From: Porphyrobacter sp. GA68
Lineage (GTDB): Bacteria > Pseudomonadota > Alphaproteobacteria > Sphingomonadales > Sphingomonadaceae
DNA length: 64,000 nt
NCBI RefSeq assembly: GCF_022605525.1
Contig: NZ_JAKQYJ010000003.1
Span: 52,508 to 116,507, forward strand
Direction of reading: 5' to 3'
The position numbers and the translations under genes are program-made. The notes beneath the pieces are model-generated. The model was not told where the DNA came from. It saw nothing but the letters and a program-made list of their open reading frames with translations, and did no database searches. Shown one piece after another: positions 39,517 to 47,614 of this stretch. Each line of letters begins with the position of its first letter. The first letter of the stretch is position 1.

Positions 39517-42500
39517 GTGCTGAGCGTTGCCTCCGTCAAATCCGCGTCCGGCGCCGCGAACTACTTCGCGAAAGACGACTATCATGCGGCCGAATACTAC
39601 GCCGGCGAACACGCCACCGAAGCCAGTGGCTGGGCGGGAGAGGGGGCGAAGGCGCTCGGACTGACCGGCGAGGTCGCAAAAGAAACTCTCGAGAAAATCC
39701 TCAACGGGGAATTGCCCGATGGGGAGAAGGTGGGACAGGTCCAGAATCGACAGTCTGGCATCGATCTCACCTTCTCGATGCCCAAGTCGGCGAGCGTTAT
39801 GGCCTATGTCGCCGGCGACGAACGCGTCCTGAAGGCACATTGGACCGCTGTCCGCACGACGATGGCCTGGGCGGAGAAGCAGTTCGCGGAAGGGCGTACC
39901 TACGAGCGGACCAAATCAGGCGAACCGGTGCGGACCGGGAACCTGGTCTATGCGATGTTCCAACACGACACGAGCCGCGCGCTCGACCCACAAGGGCATA
40001 TCCACGTCGTGATCGCCAACATGACGCGAATGGCCAACGGTGCCTGGCAGGCGCTGCACAACGGTCAGCTCTGGAAGAACAACACCACGCTTGGCGCTGC
40101 CTACCACGCGCAGTTCCGATCCGAGTTGGCGAAGATCGGCTACGAGACCGAACTGACCGGCAAGCACGGGCAGTTCGAGATCAAGGACGTGCCCAAGGAG
40201 GTGCTCGAAGAATTTAGTCAGCGTCGCGCGCAAATTTTGGCCAAAGCGGAAGAGCTCGGATACAACACGACACAGGGACTTCGGAAGGTCACAGGAACCA
40301 CCCGCGACCCGAAACTCAACGTCGAGGATCGGTCGGCGCTCCGGGACAGCTGGCGCGAACGCGCCGCGGCGCTGGGCTTCGATGGCAAGGCTCTGCTGGC
40401 CCGAGCGATCGGACGATCGAGCCCCGGCGCGACAGAACATGGTTTGCGGACTGAGCGGGGCCTCAACGAGGTTCTGACCGGTGTCCGGGAAGCGGTCGGC
40501 AGTATATTCAGTCCGCGCGACCCGCTGGTCGATCGCGGCCTCGACCGGCTCGGACTTACCGCCTCTGAATATCGCGCGCAGCACGCGGTCGCCTCGGCTG
40601 TCCGCATCCTCGAGCAGCGTGAGGCAGCGTTTTCGGTGCCCGAGGTCACCCGCACCGCGCTCGATCTCGGGCTTGCCGGCGTTACGGCCGAGAAGGTTGA
40701 CGCGCGCATCAGCGAGCTCGTCCGCGAAGAAAAGCTGATCCCGGGAAAGTCCAACCGGATCGACGGGGTCGTGACGCATGTCACCACGCCCGAAGCGCTC
40801 GCGACTGAGGCGAAGATCCTGGCCGAGATCGACGCGGGGAAGGGGGCTGCCAAGCCGATCGTCGCGCCCGACCAGGTGGTGATCCGGCTGACCGACGCGT
40901 CCGGGGACAAGACACTGAACGCCGGGCAGATGGCCGCTGCCACGCTGGCGCTGTCCTCGTCCGATCGGATCGTTGCCGTGCAAGGCGTCGCCGGCGCCGG
41001 CAAGTCGACCATGATCGCCAGCGTTGCCCGGGTTGCCGAAGCCGAAGGTCGCAAGGTGCTGGGCCTCGCCTTTCAGAACAAGATGGTCGGCGATCTGCGC
41101 GAGGGCTCGGGGATCGAGGCGCAGACGGTGTCGTCGTTCGTCAACACCTATGCCCGCCATGCGCTCGCGGGGCGGGGAGAGGGCTACGAAGGGGCTCGGA
41201 ACGAACTCAAGGGCACGGTCCTCGTGCTCGACGAAGCCTCGATGGTCGGCAGCACCCCGATGCGACATCTGGTCGGGATCGCCAATGCGCTTGGGGTCGA
41301 CCGCCTCGTGATGATCGGCGACCGTCAGCAGCTCTCCGCGATCGACGCGGGCAAGTCGTTCGCACTGGCGCAAGCCGGCGGAATCGCCATGGAGCGCATG
41401 GACGAGAACCTGCGCCAGCGCACGGATCAGCTGCGCAGCGTCGCCGCGCTCGCCAACCGCGGAGCCGTGCGCGAGGCGCTCGGTGTCCTGGGCGACAAGC
41501 TGAAGGCCAGCCCGGCCCACGTCGAGGCGGCCGCCAACCACTGGCTGTCCCTGCCCAAGGACGAACGCGACGCGACCGCGCTGTTCGCTTCTGGCCGCGC
41601 GTCGCGCGCCGAGCTGAACGAGCGCGTGCAGGCGGGGCTGAAGGCCAACGGCACCCTGGCGGGCGAGGGTCGGACGTTCAGCGTGATCGAACGGGTCAAC
41701 ACGACCAGGGAGGAATTGCGCTACGCCAAGACCTATGCCGCCGGGCAGACGCTCGAGGTCGCGCGCGCGGTCAGCGAGCTCGGACTTCGTCGCGGCACCT
41801 ACGAGGTCATCGGCGTCGATGCCAAGGGCAGGGTGGAACTGCGCTCGGGCAGCAAGACCCTGCGCTTCGATCCGCAGAAGATCGACCCGATGGACAAGCG
41901 GGATGCGCTCGGCCTCAGCCAGCGTGAGAGCATCAAGCTCCACGAGAACGACCAGATCCGCTGGACGCAGAACGACAAGGATCGCGGACTGCTCAATGCC
42001 GCTCTCGCGAGCGTGGTCTCGGTGTCGGACAAAGGGATCACCGTAGAGGCGGCCGACAAGACCCTGCACGAACTGAAGACCGGCGATCCGATGCTTGAGC
42101 GCATGGGCCTCGCCTACGCGCTCAACATGCACATGGCGCAAGGCATCACGGCCGACAAAGGCATCGCGGTGATGAGCTCGACCGAGAGCAATCTCTCCAA
42201 CCAGCGGCTGTTCAACGTGACCGTGACCCGCGTGCGCGACGATCTGACGCTCTACACTGACAACAAGGACAGGCTGACCAGCGCGATCGAGCGCAACGAA
42301 GGCAACAAGACCTCGGCGCTCGAGACCGTGGGCAAGATCGACGTCGACGCCCCGTCTCGGAGCGCTCCGGCTCACGGGCCTACGCCGCGCGAGGCCAGCT
42401 TCAACCCGACGCTGCCGCCTGACCTTACGTCACTGCACGGCAGGCCACTCGGCCTTGGCGCAGAACTGGGCCCGCCTGCGAAGGATCTGCCGTTCCCCGA

Positions 42501-42525
42501 AAAAGACATTGGACTGGAGCTGTGA
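39517..42525 (+). CDS. trwC: MobF relaxase-helicase (TrwC-like)
   Basis: A 1002-residue relaxase fused to an SF1 helicase. LSVASVKSASGAANYFAKDDY opens the relaxase domain, with candidate catalytic tyrosines at AAEYY. The metal triad lies in HDTSRALDPQGHIHVV near 150-165, followed by QLWKNNTTLGAAYH. Helicase motifs: VAGAGKST (about 490), VLDEASMVG (about 570), IGDRQQLSAI (about 605) and HMAQGITADKG near 875. It nicks oriT, stays covalently linked to the 5' end and unwinds the plasmid. GTG at 39517 matches the family N-terminus and follows the traD stop by 1 bp. Confidence 0.95.
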   Translation: MLSVASVKSASGAANYFAKDDYHAAEYYAGEHATEASGWAGEGAKALGLTGEVAKETLEKILNGELPDGEKVGQVQNRQSGIDLTFSMPKSASVMAYVAGDERVLKAHWTAVRTTMAWAEKQFAEGRTYERTKSGEPVRTGNLVYAMFQHDTSRALDPQGHIHVVIANMTRMANGAWQALHNGQLWKNNTTLGAAYHAQFRSELAKIGYETELTGKHGQFEIKDVPKEVLEEFSQRRAQILAKAEELGYNTTQGLRKVTGTTRDPKLNVEDRSALRDSWRERAAALGFDGKALLARAIGRSSPGATEHGLRTERGLNEVLTGVREAVGSIFSPRDPLVDRGLDRLGLTASEYRAQHAVASAVRILEQREAAFSVPEVTRTALDLGLAGVTAEKVDARISELVREEKLIPGKSNRIDGVVTHVTTPEALATEAKILAEIDAGKGAAKPIVAPDQVVIRLTDASGDKTLNAGQMAAATLALSSSDRIVAVQGVAGAGKSTMIASVARVAEAEGRKVLGLAFQNKMVGDLREGSGIEAQTVSSFVNTYARHALAGRGEGYEGARNELKGTVLVLDEASMVGSTPMRHLVGIANALGVDRLVMIGDRQQLSAIDAGKSFALAQAGGIAMERMDENLRQRTDQLRSVAALANRGAVREALGVLGDKLKASPAHVEAAANHWLSLPKDERDATALFASGRASRAELNERVQAGLKANGTLAGEGRTFSVIERVNTTREELRYAKTYAAGQTLEVARAVSELGLRRGTYEVIGVDAKGRVELRSGSKTLRFDPQKIDPMDKRDALGLSQRESIKLHENDQIRWTQNDKDRGLLNAALASVVSVSDKGITVEAADKTLHELKTGDPMLERMGLAYALNMHMAQGITADKGIAVMSSTESNLSNQRLFNVTVTRVRDDLTLYTDNKDRLTSAIERNEGNKTSALETVGKIDVDAPSRSAPAHGPTPREASFNPTLPPDLTSLHGRPLGLGAELGPPAKDLPFPEKDIGLEL

Positions 42526-42527
42526 CC

Positions 42528-42815
42528 ATGACCAACCCCGAAATGACGCCCGTGATGACCTGGGATTCCGTGAAGCACCTGCAGCACGTTCACTGGTGCG
42601 ATCTCGAAGCCAACAGCCTCAAGACCTGCATCGCCAAGGCGCATCACGAACATGCGATGAAATGGGCCGGGGACGCTCTCTCGTTCGCGGCGATCGCGGT
42701 CCTCCTTCTGTTGCTGCTGCGGCCGCTGGCGCGCGCGCTGACAAGCAGCGAGCCGGGGGAAATCACCATCCGCCTGCCCGCGCGTCGGTTCATGCCGGCG
42801 AAGGCGCGATCCTGA
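42528..42815 (+). CDS. Small single-pass membrane protein
   Basis: A 95-residue protein with one membrane segment, WAGDALSFAAIAVLLLLLLRPLARAL (about 45-70), and a His-rich soluble N-terminus (VKHLQHVHWCD, KAHHEHAMKW). The start is ATG at 42528, GGAGCTGTGACC just before it; GTG at 42522 overlaps the relaxase stop. In the conjugation operon; role unknown. Confidence 0.6.
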   Translation: MTNPEMTPVMTWDSVKHLQHVHWCDLEANSLKTCIAKAHHEHAMKWAGDALSFAAIAVLLLLLLRPLARALTSSEPGEITIRLPARRFMPAKARS

Positions 42816-42816
42816 C

Positions 42817-43533
42817 ATGGGCCTTTCCGACCGCGACTATATGCGCGACCAATACCGAAAGCGCGGTGCGGCGTCGTCGATCCCTGTCTGGAAGGACAAG
42901 AAGGGTCGGGTCGAACGCGACGACGTTCCCTTGGGCAGCGCGAGCTGGGTCGGAAAGAACACCGAGTTCGACGAGTACGATCGCATAGCGATGCGCTACG
43001 GTCGCCGTCGGCGTACTCGTACAGGTCGCGCCGGTTGGACGCCTGCTCTGCGCGGTCTGATCCCCATCCTCTGCCTGGTGCCGGTGGCGATCGGCATCTT
43101 GGCCGACGCGAAGCGTCGGGGGTGGCTTCCGGATTTCCAGCCAGCGATCACCTTTCCGGAATCGGGAAGTGTCGCGGTGGCGCGCACTTTGCCGTTGGGT
43201 CTCGTTCAGAGCCGCCTGCGCGTGAGCGCGGCCGAGGCGAATGCCGTCGTCCAGCTGATCGACGCCGACACCGGCGCACACGCTCTTTCCGTCTTCGTGG
43301 CAGCGAACGACGACGTCGACGTTCCCGCCCCGGCGGGCAGGTGGCGCATGCGGATCATCGAGGGCCAGAACTGGCACGGCCCGAAGGACTTTTTCGGGCC
43401 CAACACCCAATTCGAGACCGTCGCCAAGCTGATGGATTTCCCGGCGCGAGGCGGAAACGGCATTAACCTGCATCGCCGGTTCGATGGCAACCTGCCGACG
43501 CGTCAGATGCTGACCGGACCGGATCCGCTATGA
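42817..43533 (+). CDS. Membrane-anchored hypothetical protein
   Basis: A 238-residue protein. The first 70 residues are cytoplasmic and very basic at the end (MRYGRRRRTRTGRAG). A membrane segment follows (LRGLIPILCLVPVAIGILA, about 77-95), then a periplasmic beta-rich domain (AVVQLIDADTGAHALSVFVAANDDVDVPAPAGRWRMRIIEG) ending LTGPDPL. The layout could suit an envelope-linked conjugation accessory protein; no family recognised. ATGA overlap with the next gene. Confidence 0.62.
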   Translation: MGLSDRDYMRDQYRKRGAASSIPVWKDKKGRVERDDVPLGSASWVGKNTEFDEYDRIAMRYGRRRRTRTGRAGWTPALRGLIPILCLVPVAIGILADAKRRGWLPDFQPAITFPESGSVAVARTLPLGLVQSRLRVSAAEANAVVQLIDADTGAHALSVFVAANDDVDVPAPAGRWRMRIIEGQNWHGPKDFFGPNTQFETVAKLMDFPARGGNGINLHRRFDGNLPTRQMLTGPDPL

Positions 43534-44039
43534 CACAGCAGCACATCATCTTCCTGGTCCTGGCGATCCTCGCTGTCGCCTTGCTGCGCTTGCTAGGCGG
43601 GGGATCGGGCATTGGTCGCTTGCCGGTGCGGCCGCGCGAGCTGATGACCAAGCGCGAGCGGATCGTCTGCGGGTTCATCGAGCAGGCAATTCCGAGCGCG
43701 CGGGTTCATGCCCAGGTGTCGATGGGCGCGATCCTGCAGCCGGCCCGGGGGCTCGACCGGAGCGGCGCGACGTCGGTGCGCAACCGCTTCTCCTCCAAGC
43801 GGGTCGACTTCCTCCTCGAGGACCGGGCCAGCGGCGACATCATCGCGATCGTCGAGCTCGACGATCGGACCCACAACGCCCGGCAGGATGCCCAGCGCGA
43901 CCAGATGACGGCGCGGGCGGGCTACACGACCGTCAGGCTCTCGGCGGGCCGTCAGACCGCCCTCAGCGTGCGCAGCGCGCTTGCCGAGGCTTTGGCACCA
44001 CAACCGGATTCGCGCGCGATGCGCCGAACAGCAGCGTGA
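43530..44039 (+). CDS. DUF2726 membrane protein
   Basis: A 169-residue protein: one N-terminal membrane segment (IIFLVLAILAVALLRLLGG), then a DUF2726 domain with LMTKRERIVCGFIEQAIPSARVHAQVSMGAIL, FSSKRVDFLLEDRASGDIIAIVELDDRTH and a conserved NARQDAQRDQMTARAGYTTVR. The domain has a PD-(D/E)xK-like fold (VDFLL...IVELDD), and here Asp replaces Lys in ELD. It may be a relaxed nuclease-fold protein anchored in the membrane. Common in plasmid conjugation regions. Confidence 0.85.
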   Translation: MTQQHIIFLVLAILAVALLRLLGGGSGIGRLPVRPRELMTKRERIVCGFIEQAIPSARVHAQVSMGAILQPARGLDRSGATSVRNRFSSKRVDFLLEDRASGDIIAIVELDDRTHNARQDAQRDQMTARAGYTTVRLSAGRQTALSVRSALAEALAPQPDSRAMRRTAA

Positions 44040-44059
44040 TGACGCGGAAAGGAGGAAGC

Positions 44060-44266
44060 ATGAGCAATTGGGATTTCCAGGAAATGGGCGACTTCGGCGA
44101 CGAAGCCGCTGCGGAACGCTGGGCGAAACGCAACGACGTGGACCTCCGCGATATCCGCACCAGCAGACGAGGCGACGGGGTTCGATTGGAGATCCGCCGC
44201 TCGGCGCTCGGCGACAGCGGTCGCCGGGATAATGACCTGCGCGACGGCCGTCGCACGGGGTGGTGA
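44060..44266 (+). CDS. Small hypothetical protein
   Basis: A 68-residue, highly charged protein MSNWDFQEMGDFGDEAAAERWAKRNDVDLRDI with a basic end. GGAAAGGAGGAAGC gives an ideal ribosome site at 44060; an upstream in-frame ATG at 44036 overlaps the previous stop. No family recognised. Confidence 0.62.
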   Translation: MSNWDFQEMGDFGDEAAAERWAKRNDVDLRDIRTSRRGDGVRLEIRRSALGDSGRRDNDLRDGRRTGW

Positions 44267-44286
44267 AGACAACCAAGAAGGAGTGA

Positions 44287-44655
44287 ATGGAAATGATGAA
44301 GCGATACATGTTGGCGTCCGCGCTCGGCCTGATGGCCGCGAGCGTCGCCGTACCCGCGGCAGCTCACGCTGCCGAACCGGGCCCGGTCCTCCTGGCCATG
44401 AACGAGTACGCCGCTTCGACCGCCGGGACGGATGTCGCCGCGCGGGTGGCGAAGAAGAAGGCGGCCTACCACGCGCACGCCGGGAAGCACCACGTCGAGT
44501 GCGACCTCAAGGACTGCGGGGATTGCCCCGACTGCCCTGATTGCCCCGATTGCGCGGACTGCGACGAAGCCAAGGTCGCGCGCAAGGTCGCCGAGGAAAA
44601 GGCGGGCATCTGCGATCCCACCAAGCACGCGCAGGGCAAGGTGAAGCATGGCTAG
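44287..44655 (+). CDS. Exported cysteine-rich protein (candidate metal binder)
   Basis: A 122-residue protein with a signal peptide (about 1-28, cut after AAAHA). A tight repeat CDLKDCGDCPDCPDCPDCADCDE (about 72-94) contains seven Cys, mostly spaced by two residues, between charged Lys/Ala-rich arms. Such CxxC strings bind metal or Fe-S clusters, or form disulfides in the periplasm. ATG positions at 44287, 44293 and 44296 are all possible after AAGGAG. It is followed by the CsgG-like gene with an 8-bp overlap. Function unknown. Confidence 0.68.
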   Translation: MEMMKRYMLASALGLMAASVAVPAAAHAAEPGPVLLAMNEYAASTAGTDVAARVAKKKAAYHAHAGKHHVECDLKDCGDCPDCPDCPDCADCDEAKVARKVAEEKAGICDPTKHAQGKVKHG

Positions 44656-45436
44656 GCGAATGATCGCCGCTGGGTTGCTGGCGGGCCTCGCGCTCGCCAG
44701 CACTCCCGCGCTCGCGCAAAAGCTGGGGCAGGGTGGCACCGGTGTCGACGAGAACACCGAGCTGCCACGATGCGCGGCCCCGCTCGGCGTCGTTGCCCTG
44801 GTCGAGGAGAAGGCGCCCGACATGCGCGACAGCCTGTCTCCCGGTTTGGCAGCGCTGCTCAAAATGGCAGAGGCGCAGCAAGGAGGCGGAACGGCCAGGG
44901 TCGACCCCTTGCCGCTCATCAAACTCATGGCCGCACGCTCGAACTGCTTTCGGGTAGCAGACCGCGGTGCCGCAATGTCCGCGCTCGAGCGTGAGCGCGC
45001 GATGGCGGGGGCAACGCCGTCCGCGGCGATGACCAAAGCGGACTACCTCATCAGCGCGCAGGTGCTTTATTCCGATGCCAAGAGCCGCGAAAGCGGCGGC
45101 GGCTTAGGCGGCGCGCTGGGCGGCGCGGTCGGCCTCAAGTCGAAGACGCTCGAGAGCCAGGTCATGCTGTCGCTGGTGTCGGTCGACACCGGGTTGCAGG
45201 AGGCGGTCGCGACCGGCTCGGCCCGAAAGAAGGACATCGGCGTCGTTGGCGGTGGTCTGCTGCTTGGGCTTGGCGTGGGCGCGCTCGGCGGCACCTACGG
45301 GTCGACCGATATCGGCAAGATCACTTCGCTGGCGGTCCTCGACGCGTTCCGCAAGCTCGTCGCCGACGTACAGGCACGCTTGCCGGCCAAGCCTGCAGCT
45401 GCGACGGCACCGCAGACCGAAAGTCCGAAGCCATGA
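44648..45436 (+). CDS. CsgG/HfaB-like outer-membrane-associated lipoprotein-type protein
   Basis: A 262-residue exported protein with a signal peptide (MIAAGLLAGLALASTPALAQ). The pattern VVALVEE...LIKLMAARSNCFRVADRGAAMSALERER...ADYLISAQVLYSDAKSRESGGG...SQVMLSLVSVDTGLQEAVATG resembles CsgG/HfaB proteins of curli and holdfast secretion. The typical lipobox Cys after the signal peptide is absent. It ends in a Pro/Ala-rich tail. It may help export a surface component or form an envelope pore; how it serves conjugation is unknown. ATGA overlap with the next gene. Confidence 0.72.
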   Translation: MARRMIAAGLLAGLALASTPALAQKLGQGGTGVDENTELPRCAAPLGVVALVEEKAPDMRDSLSPGLAALLKMAEAQQGGGTARVDPLPLIKLMAARSNCFRVADRGAAMSALERERAMAGATPSAAMTKADYLISAQVLYSDAKSRESGGGLGGALGGAVGLKSKTLESQVMLSLVSVDTGLQEAVATGSARKKDIGVVGGGLLLGLGVGALGGTYGSTDIGKITSLAVLDAFRKLVADVQARLPAKPAAATAPQTESPKP

Positions 45437-45903
45437 ACATGCTCACCGGCGTCCCGGCGGCGAATTGCCCCTACTGCACCAAGCCGCTGGGTCGTTGGGC
45501 TGACGCGCAGCTCGTCCACCGCTGCGCGGTCTGCGACCGCCCCCTGGGCCGCGTCCGAGTAAGCAGATCGGTTCGCTTGTATCGGATCATGCCGATGCTC
45601 GATGTGACCAAGATCCTCGGGACGGTCCTCGCGCTGTGCGGCATGGTTCTCATGGTCGTGGATCCCGCTCTGGTGAAAGGCTTCGTCCTGCTGATCGCCT
45701 TCGCGCTTATGACCTACGGGCTTACCGACGTGTTCGATGGATGGCTTTCGGTCCGCACCCGGATCGATCGCACCGCGCGAAAAATGCGCACGGGGGCATC
45801 GGCTCGCCGCGCTGGATTGGCGAAGATCCTGTTCGGCTTCTTGACCTTGACGGTCGCGATCATGGGCATCGTCGTTAGGTCCAGTCTAGGCGCAACTGTC
45901 TGA
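45433..45903 (+). CDS. Zinc-ribbon membrane protein
   Basis: A 156-residue protein. An N-terminal zinc ribbon (CPYCTKPL near 12, then HRCAVCDRPL near 30) is followed by hydrophobic segments, LGTVLALCGMVLMVV, KGFVLLIAFALMTYGLTDV and AKILFGFLTLTVAIMGIVV. It is probably a small membrane protein with a cytoplasmic metal site. Last gene of the conjugation-linked string. Function unknown. Confidence 0.65.
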   Translation: MNMLTGVPAANCPYCTKPLGRWADAQLVHRCAVCDRPLGRVRVSRSVRLYRIMPMLDVTKILGTVLALCGMVLMVVDPALVKGFVLLIAFALMTYGLTDVFDGWLSVRTRIDRTARKMRTGASARRAGLAKILFGFLTLTVAIMGIVVRSSLGATV

Positions 45904-45956
45904 CTTTACGTGCTGAAACAGATGATCGGGAGAGCGAAAATCGCTACAATGGTGTC

Positions 45957-46427
45957 ATGAAACCCGAGACCTCCGTGACGACCAGACTCAGCAAACCGCA
46001 ACTTTCCTGGGAGGTTGACGGTCGGCTTCACTCGCTCACGTTCGACGGATCTCATGGGACGTACTGCTCGCCCGATGGCGAGGTCATCGAAATGCCGCGG
46101 GAGGGATGGCTGGCCCTTGTCGAAGCGGTCGCCCGCCTCACGGACGAACCAACAAAGATTAGCCCGCCGCTTCGCGCAACTCCGGCAAAACCACCCAAGC
46201 CTCGCGGGCCGAGGAGTGGGCAAGGCTGGTCGCCCGAAGAGGACGCTCGCGTCCTTGCCTGGTTCAACAGCGAGACGACGCCGATCGCCGCCATCATGGG
46301 CGAGCTGGGCCGCAACGAGGGTGGCATCGAATCCCGCCTTGTCCGCCTCGAGGCTGCGCCCGATCGTGAAACCGTCCGCCGCGCGTATCTTCGCCGGACT
46401 CCCAGCGACGGTATTAACAGCAAATGA
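45957..46427 (+). CDS. Hypothetical HTH protein (Myb/GcrA-like)
   Basis: A 156-residue protein. The first 50 residues form a beta-rich domain (LSWEVDGRLHSLTFDGSHGTYCSPDG). After a proline-rich linker, GWSPEEDARVLAWFNSETTPIAAIMGELGRNEGGIESRLVRL (about 98-140) looks like a Myb/SANT or GcrA-like HTH, as found in plasmid transcription regulators. A basic tail follows. ATGA overlap with the following gene. Confidence 0.68.
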   Translation: MKPETSVTTRLSKPQLSWEVDGRLHSLTFDGSHGTYCSPDGEVIEMPREGWLALVEAVARLTDEPTKISPPLRATPAKPPKPRGPRSGQGWSPEEDARVLAWFNSETTPIAAIMGELGRNEGGIESRLVRLEAAPDRETVRRAYLRRTPSDGINSK

Positions 46428-46654
46428 ACGGCGTCTATTCGTCGCCTCGTGTGGACGAGAGCCGAGCGTCCTTCGAGGCCATGCTTGAGGGGTGCTTCTG
46501 GTTGTTGCGCTCGTTTGATCGAGAAAGCCAGACAGACGCCTCCCTTCACCTTTGCTACGCGATCGACGCGCTCCGCCGGCATCCCGCAGCTCGCCCGCTC
46601 GACTTCGCCCTGCATGATGCGGAAGCTACGGCGCTCCTCGAGCCGATGAATTGA
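46424..46654 (+). CDS. Small hypothetical protein
   Basis: A 76-residue helical protein, MNGVYSSPRVDESRASFEAMLEGCFWLLRSFDRE, starting at an ATGA overlap with the HTH gene. ATG may be used by coupling, as no ribosome site is obvious. No family recognised. Confidence 0.55.
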   Translation: MNGVYSSPRVDESRASFEAMLEGCFWLLRSFDRESQTDASLHLCYAIDALRRHPAARPLDFALHDAEATALLEPMN

Positions 46655-46721
46655 AAAATGGCCACCATATGTCGGTTCGCGGATCTCACAGTTCGGTGCT
46701 GGTTTTCACACAAGAGGTAGA

Positions 46722-46916
46722 ATGACGAACAACCTGACAAATTCGGCCTTAGACGAGCCTAAACGCTGGTTTTATTGCGACATCCGCCACGTCTCTCATG
46801 GGGAAATCCACGAGGATTTTGACGGCAGAGCTTTTACGTTGAAGATCGGGCCCTTGCTCTTTCAATTTGTCGTCGCACTCCGAGAACCTGTGCGGAAGCC
46901 CACATTCCCCAACTGA
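46722..46916 (+). CDS. Small hypothetical protein
   Basis: A 64-residue protein, MTNNLTNSALDEPKRWFYCDIRH, preceded by AAGAGGTAGA. It lies in a stretch with lower GC than the backbone. The following 266 bp up to umuD contain another weak frame with a hydrophobic end but no clear start. Confidence 0.42.
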   Translation: MTNNLTNSALDEPKRWFYCDIRHVSHGEIHEDFDGRAFTLKIGPLLFQFVVALREPVRKPTFPN

Positions 46917-47130
46917 ACGCATTAGACCGCTGATTATTTTGGATCGTTGGAGATACCGGCTGCGACGCGTGGCGTTCATATGCGAGATAGCGGCGATCGC
47001 TGCGATGACTATCGCCGGCCTGGCGTCGGCGCTTCATGGCGCTTGGCTTGCAGCACCCGAGCTTTTGGCACGTTTACAACACCTTCTGTGATCGCCGGAC
47101 TGGCTTTTTGACGTCCAACACAGGTTGGCT

Positions 47131-47145
47131 GTTCCCTACATGTTC
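47131..47145 (+). promoter_or_regulatory. SOS (LexA) box of umuDC
   Basis: A perfect GTTC-N7-GTTC direct repeat, the alphaproteobacterial LexA operator, 38 bp before the umuD ATG. It implies that host LexA represses these genes until DNA damage. Confidence 0.85.
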
Positions 47146-47182
47146 TGTTTCGCGCTACCAGAGCCCGCGAAAGCGGGCACAG

Positions 47183-47614
47183 ATGCAACATCAGATTCGA
47201 CTGACAGAACTCCAATGGGCCGACACCCGGTCCTCGATCGCGCTCGCTATGGTGCGCGTTCCTGCAGGGTTTCCCAGCCCCGCCGAGGGCGAGGAAGACG
47301 ACCCCATCGATCTCAACGCATGGCTGATCGAGCAACCCGCGGCGACCTATCTGATGCGGGTCGAAGGCTGGTCGATGACCGGTGCAGGGATCAATGACGG
47401 TGACCTGGTCGCGGTCAGCCGTGCGAAGCAGGCAATCGCCGGCGACGTCGTCGTGGCCGTGGTGCATGGCGATCGCACCCTGAAGCGCCTCAAGAAGCTG
47501 GATGGACGGTTCTGGCTCGTTCCCGAAGCTGAAGGCTACCCGCACCTCGAGGTCGACGAATACACCGAGATCTGGGGCGTCGTCGTGGGGCTGGTCAGGC
47601 GCTATCGCCGATGA
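47183..47614 (+). CDS. umuD: UmuD-like S24 peptidase
   Basis: A 143-residue S24-family protein. The self-cleavage site is Ala-Gly in RVPAGFPSP (about 26-34). The catalytic Ser lies in [20 protein letters not shown] and the Lys in RTLKRLKKL. After RecA-dependent self-cleavage UmuD' activates the polymerase made by the next gene. The start at 47183 lacks a strong ribosome site; the upstream part of the frame covers the SOS box and is excluded. ATGA overlap with umuC. Confidence 0.9.
   Translation: MQHQIRLTELQWADTRSSIALAMVRVPAGFPSPAEGEEDDPIDLNAWLIEQPAATYLMRVEGWSMTGAGINDGDLVAVSRAKQAIAGDVVVAVVHGDRTLKRLKKLDGRFWLVPEAEGYPHLEVDEYTEIWGVVVGLVRRYRR

Noticed and set aside
39916..42375. Long minus-strand open frame of 819 codons
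   Set aside because: Antisense shadow of the relaxase-helicase.
46867..47091. Small hydrophobic open frame between 46916 and umuD
   Set aside because: Only a TTG start within another frame and no ribosome site; a membrane-like segment alone is not enough support.
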